Positions 7,396-9,697 of a DNA stretch of 9,697 bases are shown in pieces (the stretch's first letter is position 1; each line of letters begins with the position of its first letter). The translations under genes were made by a program, and so were the position numbers. Source of the stretch: CAZHGD01 sp964531735 (lineage in GTDB: Bacteria > Armatimonadota > UBA10988); NCBI GenBank assembly GCA_964531735.1, contig CAZHGD010000228.1, positions 1 through 9,697 of the forward strand, given 5' to 3'. Below the pieces are notes generated by a model. It was not told where the DNA came from. It made no database searches and saw nothing but the letters and a program-made list of their open reading frames with translations.

Positions 7396-7965
7396 TCAGT
7401 TCGTCGGCAGGTCGCCGTCCGGCAGTTCGCGCAGCCGGGCCATCGCCGCCTGCAGCCAGTCCAGTTCGCAGGCCACATGCGCCAGCCCGTTGTCGAGCGT
7501 CAACTGCCACAGCCAGCGCAGTCGCTCCGAACCGAACTCGGCAAAGCGTTGGGCGACGTGCGCCGGCACGTCCGCGCCGAGGTGCGCCAGCGCCGCGCGG
7601 TACTGCTCGGCGCGCTGCTCGAACAGGGCCAGCAGTTCGGCATTGGTCAGATGGTGGGCGAAGAACACCTGGATCAGCCAGGCGCTCCGCCCGCCGCCGT
7701 GCTCCTGCGGTGTGGCCAGCCAGCGCCGCAGTTCGGCCAGGCCGGCTGCGCCGAGGTGGTAGACCTTGCGGTCGGGCAGGTCGTCCTGCTCGACCACCTC
7801 CACCGACACCCAGCCGGCTGCCGCCATGCGCTTCAGGGTGCGGTAGATCTGGCTCTGCGTGGCCGGCCAGAAGTGGCGGACCGACTCGTCGAAGTGCTTC
7901 TTCAGGTCGTAGCCCGACATCGGGCGGTAGGACAGGAAGCCCAGAATGGCGTGATCCAACGACAC
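7396..7965 (-). CDS. PadR-family transcriptional regulator
   Basis: A 189-residue protein, typical of the longer PadR subfamily. Residues ~4-80 are the winged helix: ILGFLSYRPMSGYDLKKHF at 7-25, recognition-helix region SQIYRTLKRMAAAGWV at 38-53, and the wing PDRKVYHLGAAG at 64-75. Residues ~95-180 are the helical C-terminal dimerisation and ligand domain (HHLTNAELLALFEQRAEQYRAAL, then a Trp-rich RWLWQL at 150-155), the part that in LmrR-like relatives frames a drug pocket with tryptophans. The start is GTG at 7965, six nt after AAGGAG. The gene begins 13 nt after the oxidoreductase stop, so the two are one operon and translation is probably coupled. A role as ligand-released repressor of its own operon fits the dyad at the operon promoter, but is inferred. 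Confidence 0.95.
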   Translation of the reverse strand: MSLDHAILGFLSYRPMSGYDLKKHFDESVRHFWPATQSQIYRTLKRMAAAGWVSVEVVEQDDLPDRKVYHLGAAGLAELRRWLATPQEHGGGRSAWLIQVFFAHHLTNAELLALFEQRAEQYRAALAHLGADVPAHVAQRFAEFGSERLRWLWQLTLDNGLAHVACELDWLQAAMARLRELPDGDLPTN

Positions 7966-7971
7966 GGCTGG

Positions 7972-7977
7972 CTCCTT
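7972..7977 (-). promoter_or_regulatory. Ribosome binding site that sets the GTG start of padR
   Basis: AAGGAG on the minus strand lies 6 nt before GTG at 7965 and almost touches the stop codon of the preceding gene (7979-7981). The strong site supports a GTG start over downstream ATGs and implies coupling with termination of the upstream gene. Confidence 0.8.
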
Positions 7978-7978
7978 C

Positions 7979-9358
7979 TCAGGCCTGGTCGACCACCTGC
8001 TGGTGCGCCTTGACCATTTCGTCGCGCGTCCGCTGGCGGAACTCCGCGCGGATGGTCGGAATGCGGGTGAGCGGGATGATCACCGCGTTCCGCAGCCGTG
8101 TGCGCCAGTCGCGCTGCGGGAAGTCGTAGAGCCCGAGCCGGCGATAGGCCCGGTGGTCGGCCTGGAAGATCCACCGCATCCGGCCCCACAGCTCGTCGCG
8201 GAACAGCTTGTGCGCCGCCACGCCCAGGAAGGTCGGCGGCTTGAGGTAGCCGCGCTCCGCCGCTTGCACCAGGCGCTCGGCGAAGCTGTCGAGCAGGCGA
8301 TCGAGCGCTGTGCAATCGGCGGCCTCGTCGGTGACGAAGTCGAGCAGGTTGGAGCGCTGGAGGTGGACCCACGCCTCCAGGCCCTCGCGCAGCGCGGGCA
8401 GGTGGCGCACCGGACCCGCCAGCACCACGCCGAACTGCTTGCCCATCAGCGACGGCGCGTGGTTGAGGAAGAAGCTGCGATCGAAGAACTGGCGCCACTT
8501 GCTCGACAGGTTGCGGTCGACCACTGAGCCGGCGAGGACGATGATGTCGGCCGGCTGGAGCCGCTGCCGGTAGAAGTCGATGTAGCCGTCGACGCCCTCG
8601 AACGTGCACTCGTTGTCGAACGCGCACTTGCAGCAGCCTTGGCAGCCGGCGCGGATGTCCAGCTCGTGCAGGCTGATCACCTCGGCCGCGCCACCGAAGC
8701 GCGCCGCCAGCCGCGCGACCATGGCGGTCAGCGTGTCGTCACCGGACCGCTGGTCGGTCACGATGATCACCCGCCGCCCACCGGCTACCACCGGTGCCGC
8801 CGGCTCGCCCGGCTGGTACGTGAAGGTGGTCGCCGGCAGGGGCGCAGTGGCCCGCAAGGCAGGCCGGTTCTCGGCCACGGCGGTCAGGAAGTCGGCGGCG
8901 AAGAACTGGAGCCGCTCGCGCTCGGCCGGCTTCAGCAGGTCATCCATGTCGGCGCTGAACCCGCCGACATAGCGCAGGCCCAGGTCCTCGGCCACGCCGC
9001 GCACGTAAGCGTGGGCCAAGTGGTCGAAGAAGTGGATCGAGGTGCTCAGCGAGACGGTGTGCTTGCCGGCGAACGCTTCGGCGGCGCCACGCTCGAAGCA
9101 CAGCTCGATGAACCGCTTGTACTGCGACGCGACCAGCAGGTAGTAGACCGGGAAGCCCCAGACCACGGCGTCGGCCGAGCGCACCTCGTCGATGACCGCG
9201 GCCCACTGCGCCTCCTCGCGTTCCAGCACCGCGACCCGGTGCGCCACGTTGAGGATCCGCCAGTCATGCTGCGGATGCAGCTTGGCCAGATAGCGCACCG
9301 ACTGCATGGTCACGCTCTGGTCGCCCTTCGGACTGCCGTTCAGCACCACGATCCTCAT
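7979..9358 (-). CDS. Two-domain flavodoxin-fold NAD(P)H-dependent oxidoreductase with Isf-like cysteine motif
   Basis: This 459-residue protein appears to contain two flavodoxin-like domains in tandem. Domain 1 (~1-165) opens with MRIVVLNGSPKGD, the phosphate-binding loop of NADPH-dependent FMN reductase / NQO-type proteins, then DAVVWGFPVYY at 63-73 and GKHTVSLSTS at 98-107. Domain 2 (~194-345) repeats the plan with RRVIIVTDQRSGDDTL at 195-210, a degenerate loop, then a cysteine cluster C239-x2-C242-x2-C245-x5-C251 (plus C243), and DIIVLAGSVV at 271-280. The CX2CX2CX4-7C pattern is that of iron-sulfur flavoproteins (Isf), but similar cysteines occur in ordinary flavodoxin-family reductases, so a [4Fe-4S] cluster is only possible. 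The 345-459 tail is helical and basic. Single-domain relatives are ~180-220 residues, so this is about double length. The ATG at 9358 follows AGGAG by 6 nt. It is first in the operon, ahead of PadR and two pumps, suggesting reduction of a quinone, nitro compound or similar toxicant; the substrate is unknown. Confidence 0.87.
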   Translation of the reverse strand: MRIVVLNGSPKGDQSVTMQSVRYLAKLHPQHDWRILNVAHRVAVLEREEAQWAAVIDEVRSADAVVWGFPVYYLLVASQYKRFIELCFERGAAEAFAGKHTVSLSTSIHFFDHLAHAYVRGVAEDLGLRYVGGFSADMDDLLKPAERERLQFFAADFLTAVAENRPALRATAPLPATTFTYQPGEPAAPVVAGGRRVIIVTDQRSGDDTLTAMVARLAARFGGAAEVISLHELDIRAGCQGCCKCAFDNECTFEGVDGYIDFYRQRLQPADIIVLAGSVVDRNLSSKWRQFFDRSFFLNHAPSLMGKQFGVVLAGPVRHLPALREGLEAWVHLQRSNLLDFVTDEAADCTALDRLLDSFAERLVQAAERGYLKPPTFLGVAAHKLFRDELWGRMRWIFQADHRAYRRLGLYDFPQRDWRTRLRNAVIIPLTRIPTIRAEFRQRTRDEMVKAHQQVVDQA

Positions 9359-9364
9359 GCCGGT

Positions 9365-9369
9365 CTCCT
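9365..9369 (-). promoter_or_regulatory. Ribosome binding site of the flavodoxin-fold oxidoreductase
   Basis: AGGAG on the minus strand, 6 nt before the ATG at 9358. Ideal spacing supports the chosen start. Confidence 0.8.
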
Positions 9370-9396
9370 GCTCACCGCTCGGGTATGGCCTCAGTG

Positions 9397-9420
9397 GAGT
9401 ATTGCACCTGTGTCATACTC
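9397..9420. promoter_or_regulatory. Operator-like dyad, probable PadR binding site
   Basis: GAGTAT (9397-9402) and ATACTC (9415-9420) form a perfect 6-bp inverted repeat, and inside it CAC (9405-9407) and GTG (9410-9412) are placed symmetrically, so 9 of 12 positions per half-site mirror each other about 9408/9409. The pattern extends outward with GT/AC (9394-9395 and 9422-9423). It starts at the predicted transcription start and ends ~25 nt before the Shine-Dalgarno, where a bound repressor would block initiation. A second short inverted repeat, TACT (9416-9419) and AGTA (9425-9428), reaches into the -10. The classic PadR/LmrR core ATGT-N8-ACAT is absent, so assignment to this PadR rests on position and symmetry. 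On the RNA the outer arms could also pair as a hairpin. Confidence 0.6.
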
Positions 9421-9427
9421 AACCAGT

Positions 9428-9455
9428 ACTATATCGCGGTCCGCGCGGGTGTCAA
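9428..9455 (-). promoter_or_regulatory. Sigma70-type promoter of the oxidoreductase-padR-MATE-MFS operon
   Basis: On the minus strand a perfect -35 TTGACA (9455-9450) is followed after 16 nt by TATAGT (9433-9428), a 5/6 match to TATAAT. Transcription would start near 9421, giving a leader of ~63 nt. The -10 and leader are conspicuously AT-rich for this GC-rich region. No comparably strong promoter is seen in the 113-nt gap upstream of the MATE gene. Confidence 0.75.
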
Positions 9456-9666
9456 GAGGATTCCTGGGCGATGGGGCAGGGCAGGCTCAGACTCGGTGGA
9501 GGTCACACCCACCGGCGCGACCACACGGGGCTGGCGCGGCGCGGCGCTATGGCCGGCAGCGCGCTACCGCTCCGGCCTTGCCGCCGCCGACAACAGCGAC
9601 GTCAAAACGCTGTCACAGGCCGCCGGCGGATGGCCTGCCGCAAAGCAGCCTGCCGGTGATGTTGTC
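9456..9666. other. Stretch without a convincing gene
   Basis: Short plus-strand frames cross this segment, but they begin inside the promoter/leader of the minus-strand operon or inside its first gene, and their translations are low-complexity Arg/Ala/Gly with no recognisable motif. A small inverted repeat, ACAGCG (9593-9598) and CGCTGT (9608-9613) with a 9-nt spacer, is the only structure seen. It may be the far upstream region of a gene beyond the window. Confidence 0.5.
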
Positions 9667-9697
9667 CCGTAGGGGCGACCCTTGGGTCGCCCGGCTG
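9667..9697. repeat. Dispersed hairpin repeat (GTAGGGGCGACCC type), cut by window edge
   Basis: GGGCGACCC (9673-9681) and GGGTCGCCC (9684-9692) form a perfect 9-bp stem with a TT loop, preceded by CCGTAGG. Sequences of the GTAGGGGCGACCC-TT-GGGTCGCCC kind are familiar as high-copy intergenic repeats in many environmental bacterial genomes (recollection, not searched). With no T-tract it is not a standard terminator. The remaining part of the element lies outside the window. Confidence 0.6.

Noticed and set aside
7283..7510. N-terminal extension of the MATE frame into padR
   Set aside because: It overlaps the padR coding end, is low-complexity Arg/Gly-rich, and MATE proteins normally begin close to the first hydrophobic segment.
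9402..9435. Possible plus-strand divergent promoter (TTGCAC with TACTAT or TATATC)
   Set aside because: Spacing is 19 or 22 nt and no plausible plus-strand gene follows in the window; the minus-strand promoter is much better.
9306..9672. Plus-strand short frames at the right end
   Set aside because: They cover the promoter and operator of the minus-strand operon and give no recognisable protein.

Overview
The window is GC-rich bacterial chromosomal DNA, densely coding, with one plus-strand arm (nt 1-4685) and one minus-strand arm (nt 4689-9358) that converge with a 3-nt gap. The first gene is a very large DUF4838 / alpha-glucuronidase-like protein. The intergenic DNA carries 'LTPGPSP'-type palindromic repeats and a 'GTAGGGGCGACCC' hairpin repeat. 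Together these suggest a free-living, polysaccharide-degrading environmental bacterium, perhaps of the Planctomycetota / Lentisphaerota / Armatimonadota kind. That taxonomic guess is inference; there is no rRNA or marker gene here.

Left arm (+): a 5'-truncated 1124-residue multidomain protein (carbohydrate-binding-like domain, helical region, GH67-N-like domain, DUF4838, mutarotase-like beta-sandwich) is followed by a 299-nt gap. The gap holds a strikingly regular palindromic array of four 24-nt hairpins separated by three identical 30-nt spacers, capped by an outer inverted repeat. Next comes a signal-peptide-bearing MsrB-MsrA fusion that probably repairs oxidised methionines outside the cytoplasm.

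Right arm (-): read from right to left, a strong sigma70-like promoter (TTGACA-N16-TATAGT) sits just upstream of a near-symmetric 24-nt operator-like dyad. It drives what looks like a four-gene operon: a two-domain flavodoxin-fold oxidoreductase with an Isf-like cysteine motif, a PadR-family repressor (13 nt downstream), a MATE exporter (after 113 nt) and an MFS exporter (ATGA overlap with MATE). The arrangement suggests a self-regulated detoxification cassette: PadR senses a compound, the flavoprotein reduces it (or a related redox partner), and two exporters remove it. This is the most interesting unit in the window, and its substrate is unknown.

The last ~240 nt (9456-9697) hold no convincing gene and end in a dispersed hairpin repeat cut by the window edge.
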